Positions 25,469 to 34,933 of a stretch of 64,000 nt of DNA are shown here, in pieces (position 1 is the stretch's first letter; each line of letters opens with the position of its first letter). Origin of the DNA: Gammaproteobacteria bacterium (GTDB lineage: Bacteria; Pseudomonadota; Gammaproteobacteria; Pseudomonadales; Halieaceae); the NCBI GenBank assembly GCA_024742415.1, contig JANSYN010000002.1, positions 1 to 64,000 on the forward strand. The letters are read 5' to 3'. Both the position numbers and the translations under genes were made by a program. The notes beneath the pieces were generated by a model that did no database searches, was not told the origin of the DNA, and saw only the letters and a program-made list of their open reading frames with translations.

Positions 25469-26584
25469 CTAGTCGCAAGCATCACCCACGCCATCGCCGT
25501 TACCGTCTGCTTGTGCAGGATTGACCGCAGCCGGGCAGTTATCTTCGCTATCAGCGACACCGTCTTCATCTGAATCGATCACGTCGAAGGTGTAAAAGCC
25601 AAGATAGCGCAGTGGCTCATCTATGACAGTGCCAACGCCATCTCGCAAACGCTGTTCATAGAAATCAAAACGACCATGCAGCAAGGCAGCGCTGGCGCCC
25701 TGAGGCAGGTTATCAGATGCCGTGACAAAACCACGCGGCGATACAGCAGACGCTATCTGTGTGGGCGCCAGCAAAACTGCCAAAGGCGTCTGCAAGCTAT
25801 CGTCTACCTGAAAACCCATAAAAGAATGCGGTCCAGACCCAAAGAATCCCGGCTCCGGGGAATCAAACCAGCCAAAACCCCTTCCCGCATCGAACGAAAC
25901 CTGGGGAGAATCAAATCGCAGCGGTTGCCCCGCTGAGTCAAACAGTAGGCCGAAATCTGTTTGTGGGTAATTAAACGAGCCGCGCCAAAAATCGGCGACT
26001 GCGACATCGGCACCGAAACTGAAATCGTACACGCCGTCATTGCCGGGCACGCTGCACTCGATACGTCGAAAAGCTGTTGCCATCACGCTAAAAAATGCGT
26101 TTGGTGTAACGGCTCCACTCGATGGTTCGATCTCAACATTGCAGGTTGCTGTGTAAGTATAATCCGTAAAAAAATCAGCCACGCCGTCGTCTACGGTGGT
26201 CTCCTTGTACAAGTGAACCTCATACTGGAACGAACCCGAGCCCTGCTCGGAAAACACCGCTCTTAATGGCGGCACTGTCTCTCCCCAGGACTGCACGACC
26301 AAACCTGTCGGGATACTAAAGCTGCAAGCATTGCCTGCTTGCTCTTCACAGTAATTTTCCCAGCGCTCGAACTGCCAGCCAGGACGAGGCTGCGCATAGT
26401 ACGTCTCATCGTACAGTCCAATCACATAGTTCTGTGTGCAATTCGGTGCCGAGGCCTGAAACTGCTCCAACAAGCAGTCCCTGCTTCCGCTGGCGGACAA
26501 AATATCCCCCTCCCCATCTACCTCTAATGGATGTGAGCACGCTACCAGTAAAGCCAATGGGGCGAAGGCGACAAGATGCTTCAT
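25469..26584 (-). CDS. Lipoprotein with C-terminal thrombospondin type 3 repeat
   Basis: A 371-residue lipoprotein. The signal peptide ends in a lipobox LLVAC at residue ~16. The following region is beta-rich with disulfide-capable Cys (CLLEQF, NCTQNY, YCEEQ, ACSFS), then a long middle with aromatic FGWF and GFFGSG motifs. The last ~35 residues (DSDEDGVADSEDNCPAAVNPAQADGN...) form a thrombospondin type 3-like calcium loop, like that in the RTX protein 4 kb away, suggesting shared calcium-dependent surface assembly. AGGGA lies eight bases before the ATG. No enzyme motif. Confidence 0.8.
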   Translation of the reverse strand: MKHLVAFAPLALLVACSHPLEVDGEGDILSASGSRDCLLEQFQASAPNCTQNYVIGLYDETYYAQPRPGWQFERWENYCEEQAGNACSFSIPTGLVVQSWGETVPPLRAVFSEQGSGSFQYEVHLYKETTVDDGVADFFTDYTYTATCNVEIEPSSGAVTPNAFFSVMATAFRRIECSVPGNDGVYDFSFGADVAVADFWRGSFNYPQTDFGLLFDSAGQPLRFDSPQVSFDAGRGFGWFDSPEPGFFGSGPHSFMGFQVDDSLQTPLAVLLAPTQIASAVSPRGFVTASDNLPQGASAALLHGRFDFYEQRLRDGVGTVIDEPLRYLGFYTFDVIDSDEDGVADSEDNCPAAVNPAQADGNGDGVGDACD

Positions 26585-26983
26585 AAACATATCCCTGTGT
26601 ATGCAACAGTAGTCTATCAACTGCACCCAGCAACGCACTCTTTTTCGCAAGGGTGTTCAGTTCGGCGGGGCGATTAGTTGGGTTCGAATCGAAAGCCAGA
26701 CCTGCTTGAGACTACTCCACAGTCAGCATTTTTTACAACACCATCACTGCGACCACCGCGATGCGCCCTCAACATGCTGATATCCCAGTGGTAGTTATCC
26801 CTTGGTATGCTAATTGCTTCAATCTGGACGGTCTGCGTTTTCGGCCAACGTGTTTTTGGTAAGTATCGAGTGGAACAGTGGCGACATCCGGGCGAGTCAG
26901 CCTATAACGCTCCTGAACTACCTTCCAAAGCACACGCCTACACCGCCAACTCTGAAAAACATAAAAAATAAAAGGAATGTTCT
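26585..26983. other. 399-bp divergent spacer
   Basis: Spacer between two lipoprotein genes transcribed away from each other; promoters must lie here but I see no distinctive -10/-35 pair, RNA gene or repeat. Confidence 0.45.
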
Positions 26984-29158
26984 ATGCGCTCACGCTGGTT
27001 AGTTGGAATCATCATTCTGGCAATGGTTGCCCTCTCTGGATGCCGGGTGGTTGCACGGGTAAACATACCCAGCGGCGAACCCTTCCCCTCGACACCTGGC
27101 GATGCCGCCGCTTCTTCACCTTCGCTATCCGATACGGGCACGGTGGCCGCTTACAGCTCGTTGTCTGCCACGCTTGTGGCGGGCGATGTTAATAACGTTG
27201 CAGATGTGTTTGTGCGCAGCGGCACAACCACCTATCGCGTTAGCGTTGGCCCTGGTGATGTTGGTGGCAACGGCGCCAGCACCGATCCGCAGGTGTCTGG
27301 TGATGGGTCAGTGGTAGCGTTTGTTTCAGAAGCCAACAACCTCGTGGCTGGCGATACCAACGGCGTTGCCGATGTCTTTGTGGCAGACCTGGTCACAGGT
27401 ATTGTCAGCAGAGTAAGCCTTGGCAGCGGTGCAGCGCAGGCCAATGGCGCCAGCAGTGAACCTGCGGTGTCTGCTGATGGCCGTTACGTTGTGTTCACCT
27501 CGCAAGCCACAAACCTGGTAGCCGGCGACACTAATGGGGTCAGTGACGTTTTTGTCCATGACCGCGTTGCGGGAACCACCACACGCGCTTCTGTCACTGG
27601 CGGTGGCGCGCAGGCCAATGGCGCAAGCCGAGCGGGAGCGATCAGCCCGTCGGGCAATTGGGTCGCGTTTGAATCTGACGCCACGAATCTGGTTGGCGGC
27701 GATACCAACAACAGAACCGATGTGTTCGCTGCCCTGCGAGCCGGCGGCACGATAGTGCGCATGAGCACGCCGGATGCCCTGACCCGGCCTTTCCAGCAAT
27801 CCAATGGTGACAGCACTGACCCGCAAATTACCGATGAGCTGAACAACTTCATCGGCAGTGGCGAGCCGTTGGTGGTGTATACCTCTACCGCTACCAATCT
27901 GGCAGGCAACGACAACAACGGCGGCGGCACTGACGTATTTGCCAGCACGCGCCTGTTTGGCACCATCGCCTCCACAACCCGCCTGAGTGCTTCCGCCCTG
28001 CCCTCGCACAGCCCGACGGTTGCCGTCATTGAGGGCGGACCGGGTCATGTCATGGCATTTGTCACCGGCGATGACGTCGTGTCTACGCTGCGCTCATCGC
28101 CGATAGACCCGAGCGGCCTCAACCCGCAGACGGTTTCGGCAACGGCCACGGGCGTGGTGGCCAACGGTGTCAGCGCGGACCCAGGCCTCAGCGGCGACGG
28201 CCGCTTCATCACCTTCTTCACGACCGCAGGTAACCTCAATAATCCTTCGTTGGATACCACCGCGGGCGATGTGGTGGTTGCGCGCGCGCGTGGCGTTGTC
28301 ATCGACTCCATCGAAGACCCGTTCATCGGCATCGGCGAGACGCGCCAGTTCACAGTCACGGGCTCGGGCTTTGATACGGGCGCAGCAGCTTTCTTCGACG
28401 GCGGCATCACCGCCAGCTCGGTGACGGTGGTCTCCAGCACTGAACTGGTAATCGTTGCCACTGCCACACCAGGACAAGCCGCCAGTGGCTTTCGGGACCT
28501 GATCATTACCGTGCCCGGCGTCGATGGCACAAGCGTCGCCATGGCCGGTACGGTATGTAACGACTGCATCGAGATCGCCTCAGTTGTCGACCAGGGCGGC
28601 CCTGTCGATATCGAGATCCTGTCAGGCAGCATTCAGATCGAGAGCCTGACCCTGCCACTGCCTTCCTGTCCGTTAGGATTCTGCCCGGCCCTGCCGGCTA
28701 CTGTGGGTTTTGACGGCACGCTGGGTTTTGGGGCTGAATCCGTTGAAATCGATGGCATCGAGGTGCCTGTTGAGCTGATCCCCGGCATCCCAACCACCGT
28801 GGAGCTGGTGCCAGTGTTTGACGCACCTGCCGGCACGGTGATCCCCGCCACGGGCGCAATGGAGCTGTCGTTTGGCTTTGGCATCCAGGTGCGCTCACCA
28901 CTGCTGCCCTCCGGCTGCGGAATTGGCCCGGTTGGCGCCTCCCTGTCTACGGCCAATGCCGGTGGCGCTGCCTATGACCAGAACACGGGCCTGGCAACGC
29001 TCGCCGGCAGCTTTACCGAAGAGCTGGCGATTACTGGTTGCGGGCTGTTTACAGGGTTGCTGAACGGACTGCTCAACCTGCCGTCACCGATCGCGCAGAA
29101 CTCGCTACAGTTCGGCATAAGGTTTGACCCGGTGCTCACTGGCACCGTGGTGCCCTGA
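26984..29158 (+). CDS. Lipoprotein with TolB-like beta-propeller and IPT domain
   Basis: A 724-residue outer-membrane-type lipoprotein: signal with lipobox ALSGC at residue 20. Residues ~45-420 are repeats of the TolB/PD40 type, each with a blade of the form VSxDGxxVAFxSxAxNLVAGDTNGxxDVFV, at least four clear copies; the repeats near 27320-27740 are also close at DNA level. Residues ~430-520 form an IPT/TIG-like immunoglobulin domain (FTVTGSGFDTGAAAFFDGG). The C-terminal 200 residues are a separate beta-rich module. Such lipoproteins bind proteins or glycans at the surface. No active site is visible; a scaffold or adhesin role is an inference. Confidence 0.83.
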   Translation: MRSRWLVGIIILAMVALSGCRVVARVNIPSGEPFPSTPGDAAASSPSLSDTGTVAAYSSLSATLVAGDVNNVADVFVRSGTTTYRVSVGPGDVGGNGASTDPQVSGDGSVVAFVSEANNLVAGDTNGVADVFVADLVTGIVSRVSLGSGAAQANGASSEPAVSADGRYVVFTSQATNLVAGDTNGVSDVFVHDRVAGTTTRASVTGGGAQANGASRAGAISPSGNWVAFESDATNLVGGDTNNRTDVFAALRAGGTIVRMSTPDALTRPFQQSNGDSTDPQITDELNNFIGSGEPLVVYTSTATNLAGNDNNGGGTDVFASTRLFGTIASTTRLSASALPSHSPTVAVIEGGPGHVMAFVTGDDVVSTLRSSPIDPSGLNPQTVSATATGVVANGVSADPGLSGDGRFITFFTTAGNLNNPSLDTTAGDVVVARARGVVIDSIEDPFIGIGETRQFTVTGSGFDTGAAAFFDGGITASSVTVVSSTELVIVATATPGQAASGFRDLIITVPGVDGTSVAMAGTVCNDCIEIASVVDQGGPVDIEILSGSIQIESLTLPLPSCPLGFCPALPATVGFDGTLGFGAESVEIDGIEVPVELIPGIPTTVELVPVFDAPAGTVIPATGAMELSFGFGIQVRSPLLPSGCGIGPVGASLSTANAGGAAYDQNTGLATLAGSFTEELAITGCGLFTGLLNGLLNLPSPIAQNSLQFGIRFDPVLTGTVVP

Positions 29159-29174
29159 CCGGTTCCCGGCTTTG

Positions 29175-29210
29175 CTCACCGAGTGTGTGCAGTGCAGCAC
29201 ACTCGGTGAG
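29175..29210. terminator. 13-bp-stem hairpin between convergent genes
   Basis: A perfect 13-bp inverted repeat (29175-29187 with 29198-29210; core CACCGAGTGTG) with a 10-base loop, placed 17 bp after the propeller lipoprotein stop. There is no T-run after it, so it may be a bidirectional or Rho-assisted terminator. Confidence 0.55.
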
Positions 29211-29346
29211 GGTCAGCATGCTGTTCGTAGCGATGTACGGAGATCGGCCGCAACCTCGTGCGCTCGAAGCACCCAACTGAAACGTACAGCGGCCACGCCT
29301 GTGCGCTATGGCAGGCAGTAGCGCTGGCCGTGACTCAAACAGTCAC

Positions 29347-31095
29347 TTAGCGCGTATTACCAAATGCAAACCACCGCCTTTTACAGGCCTTTTTCAGAAA
29401 TGTCTCCAATGCTGGCGTGACCGCCTCGACGGAGAAGTCATCTTCCATAATGCGCTGTGCGCTTTGCGCCATGCTGGCGTAGCGCTCGGCATCCTCCCTT
29501 GCGACGCGATAGCTTTGCTCGAAGGCATCCACAATGGAACGCCAGTTCACTTCATACATCAAAGCGCGGTAGCAACGGCGTGCGTCGTTGGGCCAGAAGG
29601 TTGGCTTGGTATTCGATTCAATAATGAAGCTGTTGTCGCCCGAAATATAGTCGCGCATTGCGGTATGGTCAGGCGCAATGCCGGGAATGCCATGGGCCAT
29701 GTACTCCATCAAGGGTAGACACTGGCCCTCACAATACGAGGTGTTAACTACAAAGTCTGTTGCGTCAATCAGCCTGCTGTATTGCTCATTGTCCAAAAAG
29801 CCCTGAATGGCAATGACCCTGCATTTAAACGGCGCCAGTTGGGAAAACCGCTGAAGCAAAACACCCAGGAAGGTAGAAATGTCGTTGTGCGTCATTTTCA
29901 GAATCAACGTGGCATCGGGGGTATCTTTAAATGCCCAGCAAAATGCGGACACCATATCCTCCCAGTTCTTGCGCCCATCGGCAGGGTTTAACACAGAGGT
30001 GTAAACAACGCCGGTGCCCTTTATCACGCTAACGGGAGGCAACTCGAGCTGTTCGCTGGCACCGGAGCGCTGCGATTCAGACTGCGCCTCCCCGGGACGA
30101 TTAATTCCCATGGACTTAACGCCAACCCCGAGCGTGCGATGGTCACGCGCTCCGGTAGTGTGGGTGCTGGCCAAACCAGAGAACTGCACCGAATCGGCAG
30201 GCTCACTCAACTGGAAATGCAAAGTGAAAGTTTGCAGCTGCGAACCCAGCGTAATCTGCTGTTTCTGGTCGCCCAGAACTATGTCGATCTCCCGGTCGAC
30301 ATTACTGCCGTGGCCCAGCATTTGTATCGACAACTCCACATCGCCGCTGACTGCGGCAGGCAGAATGATCAGCGGAGATGAGTTGCGCGACCAGGCACCC
30401 CACTCTTCAGCCGCGTAAAAGCCCACCATTAGTTGCGTCGCGTCGAGGTTTTCCTTGCGAAACTCGTAGTAAATCGGACGGGAATCCCAAGTCTCCATCG
30501 AGCCGGCTGCACCTGAATCATCGCGTATTGGCACCACCCGGTCATAGCTGATCTCGAACCTGTCGCTGTCTATCACCTTACCATTGACCTGCAGTTCGAA
30601 GGGACCACAGTCAGCCGCATGCGTGCGGCTACTCGCGGTGCCCGACTGCGTGCAGACCGGAGCGGGCACTGTAGCAATCGAATAGCGGCGCGAAACGCAG
30701 CGCCGTATAACGTCTTCCGCGTAGGACGACAGCGTCAGCGCGTGCCTTGCCCTCGTTAACGCAAGCACCCAGTTTGACTGCTCGTTGCCGTCCCAGGATT
30801 CGTTGGGAATCGTGCTGAACTCCCACGCAAAGACACACACAGTGGGGCAACGCAGACCCGTTGTTGTTTCATCCGGGGGAGTGAACGACAGAAAGACGCA
30901 GGGCTGTTTCTCTTTACGGTACTTGCTGTAAAGCGTATCGACTTCTTCGGCCGGATTGTGCACCGGGACGACGGTGCCAATCTTCTGCAAGGCAGGCAGG
31001 TACTTCTTCCAGATGAAATAGTAGCTGTACTCAGGCTTACCGATGTCTTTCTCGATCGTTTGCTCGGTGGTTCTTGAATAAGTGATGATAATCAT
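29347..31095 (-). CDS. Glycosyltransferase (GT4-like) with inserted beta-sandwich domain
   Basis: A 582-residue cytoplasmic protein. N-terminal ~150 residues form the first Rossmann-like half (SYYFIWKKYLPAL, FLSFTPP, CPTVCVFAWEFS). Residues ~160-335 are an inserted beta-rich domain with GFYAAEEWGAWSR, NVDREIDIVLGD and DHRTLGVG, similar in pattern to the small DUF7024-type domain of other glycan enzymes. From ~370 the second GT-B half follows: VVYTSVLNPADGRKNW, then EGQCLPLMEYM, which contains the retaining GT4 E-x7-E pattern, and GIAPDHTAM. It should transfer a sugar from a nucleotide sugar to a cell-surface glycan. The stop and the start of its upstream paralogue overlap: ATGA at 31092-31095. 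Confidence 0.84.
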   Translation of the reverse strand: MIIITYSRTTEQTIEKDIGKPEYSYYFIWKKYLPALQKIGTVVPVHNPAEEVDTLYSKYRKEKQPCVFLSFTPPDETTTGLRCPTVCVFAWEFSTIPNESWDGNEQSNWVLALTRARHALTLSSYAEDVIRRCVSRRYSIATVPAPVCTQSGTASSRTHAADCGPFELQVNGKVIDSDRFEISYDRVVPIRDDSGAAGSMETWDSRPIYYEFRKENLDATQLMVGFYAAEEWGAWSRNSSPLIILPAAVSGDVELSIQMLGHGSNVDREIDIVLGDQKQQITLGSQLQTFTLHFQLSEPADSVQFSGLASTHTTGARDHRTLGVGVKSMGINRPGEAQSESQRSGASEQLELPPVSVIKGTGVVYTSVLNPADGRKNWEDMVSAFCWAFKDTPDATLILKMTHNDISTFLGVLLQRFSQLAPFKCRVIAIQGFLDNEQYSRLIDATDFVVNTSYCEGQCLPLMEYMAHGIPGIAPDHTAMRDYISGDNSFIIESNTKPTFWPNDARRCYRALMYEVNWRSIVDAFEQSYRVAREDAERYASMAQSAQRIMEDDFSVEAVTPALETFLKKACKRRWFAFGNTR

Positions 31096-32861
31096 TGCTG
31101 TTGCTCTGCATCAGAGCTGGCTTGCAGCTTGTCGCTGTGTGTTCCGGCGTCGGCTATGCCGTCGAGGACGCGCCCGAGCCGTGGCGCCAGCTCCCCAATC
31201 GAGCAAAACTTGCGCAGGCTTTCTATTGCAGCGTCGCTCATGGCGCTATACCTGCGTGGATCGCTTTTGGCAACGGCATAGCTTTCCCTGTAGGCGTTGG
31301 CGATCGACTCCCAACTCACTCGGTACCATAAGGTTTGCAGAATCTGTCGCGGGTCATGCGGCCACCATGTGGGTTCTACGTCTGAATCAACCACGAAAGC
31401 ATTGTCGGTGGTGATATAATCCTTCATGGCGGTATTGTCGGGGCTGATCGCGGGCTTGCCCGCTGACATAAATTCCATCAGTGGAAGGCACTGCCCTTCG
31501 CACTTGGAGGTATTGACCACATAGCTGGTTGCGCGCAGCATTTTTTCAAAATCAGCGTCATCAAGAAAGCCATGCACAACCACGATACGACATTTGAACG
31601 GGGCGAGATTGGCAAACAGGTTGAACACATCGTCCAGGTAAGCCGGCAGGTTGTTGAACGTGATTTTCAGAATGAGTGTGGCGTCTGCTTTATCACCCAG
31701 CGCACAGCAGAAGGCCGTTACAATGCTCTCCCAGTCTTTGCGTCCATCGGTGGGATTGAACACAGAGGTGTACACCACCCCGTCAAGCGGTATCTGCGCT
31801 GGCGCACGCGCTGCGGTGTTTCGGGTGGGCGCTGGCGAGGATTCGCTGTCCTGGTGCGCCTCGGCACGACGCACCTGCAGCGACTTCAGGCCAATACCGA
31901 GAGTGCGTGCATCCTGCGAGTTTTTCGGTGGCGTCAGGTCAATGTTGCCGAAGCTCAGGCAATTGGTAGGTTTTTTCAGGTCGAAATAGACTTCCACCAC
32001 CCCGCCACTGTGCGGCACGTTGATTGTTGTCGCCAGATCACCCAGGGCTATCGTGATGTCGCGATCAACATTATTGCCATACGCCTGAATATCGAGCGCA
32101 ACAGTGATCTCACCATCAACACTGCAGGGCAGCATCAACCAGGGAGTGCGTGTTCTGGACCACATCCCCCAGGATTCTGGCGCATAAAACCCTGAATGAA
32201 ACAGTTCGCTACCGCCATGGAAAGCATAATCGAGTGTCTCGCCCGCCCAGGGTTCACTGGCAAAGCTGAGGTCCTTGCCTGCGAGCGCAGCGATGTTCGG
32301 CGTTACCGCTTCGGTGCTGATATGAAAGTCAGCGCTGTCGATTAGGGTAGCTGACAGAGACAACGTCACATTTTTTTGCAGCGGTGTTTTGCGGTCTTCC
32401 CTGACTTGCGCGACGCCATCCCAGACGGGAGCGGGAATGGGCTCAATAATCAGTTCCTCGCCCGTGGCCGCCTTCACTGTATTGAGGGAATAGCTGGAGT
32501 GAGTGATGGCTCGACCCAGTTGATTGAGAACAAAGCCCCAGTCGTCACGCTCGTCATCTGCCCAGACTTGATTGGGGATATTGCTGTACTCCCAGGCAAA
32601 CACGGGAATCGTGGGGCAGGCCATGTTCAAGGGCGTTTTGTGTGGCGGCGTGAAGGAAAGAAAAACAGCGCTCTCACCAGCGGCGCTTAACTGCGCGTAG
32701 AGTTTGTCCACGTCTTCAAGATTGTCGGTCACCAGCACTTCGCCAAACTGTTGCAGCAGGGGTAAAAAATCCTGCAAGACAAAGAAGTAGCTGTAATCGT
32801 TCTGCCCCAGATTACTGGCAATGTTGCTCTTGTTGATTCCAGAGAAGGTAATGAATTTCAT
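31092..32861 (-). CDS. Glycosyltransferase (GT4-like) with inserted beta-sandwich domain, paralogue
   Basis: A 589-residue paralogue of the following gene with the same three-part layout: N-half (DYSYFFVLQDFLPLLQQFG, FLSFTPPHK, FAWEYSNIPNQVW), inserted domain (GFYAPESWGMWSR, NVDRDITIALGD, DARTLGIG) and C-half (VVYTSVFNPTDGRKDWE, CEGQCLPLMEFM with E-x7-E, AISPDNTAMKDYI). A four-base overlap couples its translation to the second copy. The pair likely adds two related sugars, or forms a heteromer, in the assembly of a surface polysaccharide; no sugar-nucleotide synthesis, flippase or polymerase gene is nearby, so other loci must complete the pathway. Confidence 0.84.
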   Translation of the reverse strand: MKFITFSGINKSNIASNLGQNDYSYFFVLQDFLPLLQQFGEVLVTDNLEDVDKLYAQLSAAGESAVFLSFTPPHKTPLNMACPTIPVFAWEYSNIPNQVWADDERDDWGFVLNQLGRAITHSSYSLNTVKAATGEELIIEPIPAPVWDGVAQVREDRKTPLQKNVTLSLSATLIDSADFHISTEAVTPNIAALAGKDLSFASEPWAGETLDYAFHGGSELFHSGFYAPESWGMWSRTRTPWLMLPCSVDGEITVALDIQAYGNNVDRDITIALGDLATTINVPHSGGVVEVYFDLKKPTNCLSFGNIDLTPPKNSQDARTLGIGLKSLQVRRAEAHQDSESSPAPTRNTAARAPAQIPLDGVVYTSVFNPTDGRKDWESIVTAFCCALGDKADATLILKITFNNLPAYLDDVFNLFANLAPFKCRIVVVHGFLDDADFEKMLRATSYVVNTSKCEGQCLPLMEFMSAGKPAISPDNTAMKDYITTDNAFVVDSDVEPTWWPHDPRQILQTLWYRVSWESIANAYRESYAVAKSDPRRYSAMSDAAIESLRKFCSIGELAPRLGRVLDGIADAGTHSDKLQASSDAEQQQ

Positions 32862-33181
32862 TAAGAACTCGGTCTCGCTGCTCCGCTCACCGACCTGGCA
32901 TCAAGCGTGTGATACGCCGGTAAATTACTGGTTTTATTATAAAATATTGGGAATATCGACCGCTGGCATTCTGCGTCATCACTTGCATTGGGTCAAGATG
33001 AAGCGCTCGATCCGGCCGTGCGCATGCGCAAAACAAGACCTGGAGCACATTAGGCGCATAGCGAGCGTTAGCAAGCCGCTAGCAAATATGCTGCCGGCTG
33101 CCGGGCCTGGCGCTCATTCGGCCGGTATCGCAGCGGCCACTCGCGGGCCGGCTGTGCGCCCGGCCTGAGCCAAGGTCAATG
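32862..33181. other. 320-bp spacer with a GC-rich hairpin
   Basis: No gene. A GC-rich inverted repeat, GGCCGG (33146-33151) with CCGGCC (33160-33165), lies just after the GMC stop on the minus strand and could act as its terminator; it lacks a T-run. Confidence 0.4.
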
Positions 33182-34672
33182 CTAGCTGCCCGTGCGCGCG
33201 TGACGCGCCCCAAGAAACTCAGCCTGACGCAGGGCCAATGCAACAATGGTCAGCGTAGGGTGTTGCCAGCCTCCAGTGGGAAAGAGAGAACTGCCACCCA
33301 CAAAAAGATTCTCCAGCGCGTGCACCCGGCCATTCATGTCGGTAACGCCATGCTTTGGGTCAACCGACATGCGCGTGCCGCCCATCTGGTGACCACCGCC
33401 CACAGTGTACGGCGGCTTTCTCAGATCGCCTATCTGCAGCCGCGCCCTGCCCCCCTGGGCAACAGCCAGTGACAATAACTCGGCGCTCTTTGCGGCACTG
33501 TTAATGTCCTGCTCGGTGACATTCCAGTCCATTGCAGGCTTTGGTACACCCAAGACATCCCTGCTGCTGGACAGCAAAATGCGACTGTGCGGATTGGGCG
33601 CCTGCTCCCAGTTGACCAGCAGTGCCTTGCGCAGACGTGAAGGCGATTCGCTATGGCCGCCCTGTGGCGCACCTGTCAAACTGAGCATTGCGCGTTCGTG
33701 CGCCAGGGGCTGTTTCAAGTTGTCGTTGATGCATAATGCATAGAAACCCTGCAGTTTGTACTCTCGCCGCGCACGCGGTGTGTTGGCCCAGCCAACAGGA
33801 ATGCGGGTGGCAAGGACTTCTTCTGCAGAAGGCCCCGCAGCCGGATCCAGGGGCAGTATGCGCCCCAGCCCGTTGGCAGCGTGATCCATATAAAAACGCC
33901 CGACCAGATCGTGCTCGTTACCCAGCCCGGCGGGGTGTACCGCATTGGAAGCCAGTAGCAGCCGCGCATTTTCAATCGCGCCCGTGCACAGCACATAATC
34001 GCGCGCACGAAACTGCAGCGAGCCTTTTTGCAGTGTGCGCCCTTCAAGGTACTCGATATGATCGCCTGACGTGGCGCTGTGAATCTCTGCAACTGTGGTA
34101 TTGAGCAGGCAAGTTATCAGTGGGTTCTTCTTGATGTCTTCGAGCCGCCACTGCCCCATACGTAATCGGCCCGTAGGCGCCCTGTGAGCGACCCTGGGCT
34201 CCAGATTGTCAACGAACTCACCCAGCAAAGTGGGATGCCCGGCGACACCCAGCGCAGCCAGATCGTAGGGGCGATCAACCTCGGGCAAGTTCAACAGGCG
34301 CGCGGCAGCCTCATAGTAGGGTTGCAGATCATCGCGTGAGATCGGCCAGCCGCTATTGGGGACCCAGGGTTTCTCCTCAAATTCAAACGCGTCGAAGGGG
34401 CGACACAGCCCGCCCCAGTGGTTGGTTGTGCCGCCAAAAAAGCGTTCTCGCGTGCCGGTCACGAGCCTTTCGGGTGTATCGCCCATGCGCTCAACGTCAA
34501 GCAGTTCATGGGACTCCCACTGGAATTTTACGCCGCCACTTTCAAGCAGTAGCACGCTGACACCGCGAGACGCGAGGTCCATCGCCAGGGTGAGGCCCGC
34601 CGCACCTGCGCCCACCACACACACTTCCGCCTCGAAGGTTTTGCCATGATTAGCCACGCCATTGAGCAACAT
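33182..34672 (-). CDS. GMC-type FAD oxidoreductase (glucose-methanol-choline family)
   Basis: A 496-residue cytoplasmic FAD enzyme without signal peptide. The FAD site is VVGAGAAGL at about 19-27; other landmarks are FGGTTNHWGGLC, CTGAIENARLLL, GGGHQMGGTRM with the catalytic His, and the C-terminal ENLFVGGSSLFPTGGWQHPTLTIVALALR. This is the branch related to pyranose-2-oxidase-like and sugar/cyclitol dehydrogenases that oxidise hydroxyls in carbohydrates or similar. A sugar hydroxyl as substrate fits its place downstream of the glycosyltransferase pair, but it is 320 bp away. The start directly follows a TAG of a small upstream frame (TAGATG). Confidence 0.86.
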   Translation of the reverse strand: MLLNGVANHGKTFEAEVCVVGAGAAGLTLAMDLASRGVSVLLLESGGVKFQWESHELLDVERMGDTPERLVTGTRERFFGGTTNHWGGLCRPFDAFEFEEKPWVPNSGWPISRDDLQPYYEAAARLLNLPEVDRPYDLAALGVAGHPTLLGEFVDNLEPRVAHRAPTGRLRMGQWRLEDIKKNPLITCLLNTTVAEIHSATSGDHIEYLEGRTLQKGSLQFRARDYVLCTGAIENARLLLASNAVHPAGLGNEHDLVGRFYMDHAANGLGRILPLDPAAGPSAEEVLATRIPVGWANTPRARREYKLQGFYALCINDNLKQPLAHERAMLSLTGAPQGGHSESPSRLRKALLVNWEQAPNPHSRILLSSSRDVLGVPKPAMDWNVTEQDINSAAKSAELLSLAVAQGGRARLQIGDLRKPPYTVGGGHQMGGTRMSVDPKHGVTDMNGRVHALENLFVGGSSLFPTGGWQHPTLTIVALALRQAEFLGARHARTGS

Positions 34673-34933
34673 CTAATGCACTGCCTGTGTAAAACTGCAA
34701 CCGCACGGTTGCATCGTATTGTCCTGCAACCGTGCTATCGGCGCCGTGCCTGCAACAACAACCTCGTCGAAGTCACTATCACTCACGTTGACGTTGCAGG
34801 TAGCACCCGCCTGGCAATTGATGCGTTCAGACACGGTGGGGACAAGGCCAATGGTCGGCACGTCAAATTTTATCCTGCAGGCACCGAGTCCCTGCACTTT
34901 CAGTGGTATCAGTGCGCGGCCATACCGTTTCAT
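34673..34933 (-). CDS. Possible small cysteine-containing protein
   Basis: An 86-residue frame with ATG at 34933 (MKRYGRALIPLKVQ), ending with TAG immediately before the GMC start. The frame stays open further upstream to 35080. The product has four or five Cys (GACRIKF, INCQAGATCNV, QPCGC) and no signal peptide. I do not recognise it. The exact TAG-ATG junction suggests translational coupling, which supports it being real, but the evidence is thin. Confidence 0.38.
   Translation of the reverse strand: MKRYGRALIPLKVQGLGACRIKFDVPTIGLVPTVSERINCQAGATCNVNVSDSDFDEVVVAGTAPIARLQDNTMQPCGCSFTQAVH

Noticed and set aside
27326-28632. Overlapping minus-strand frames across the propeller lipoprotein
   Set aside because: They repeat with the same period as the plus-strand blades, a by-product of the DNA repeats.
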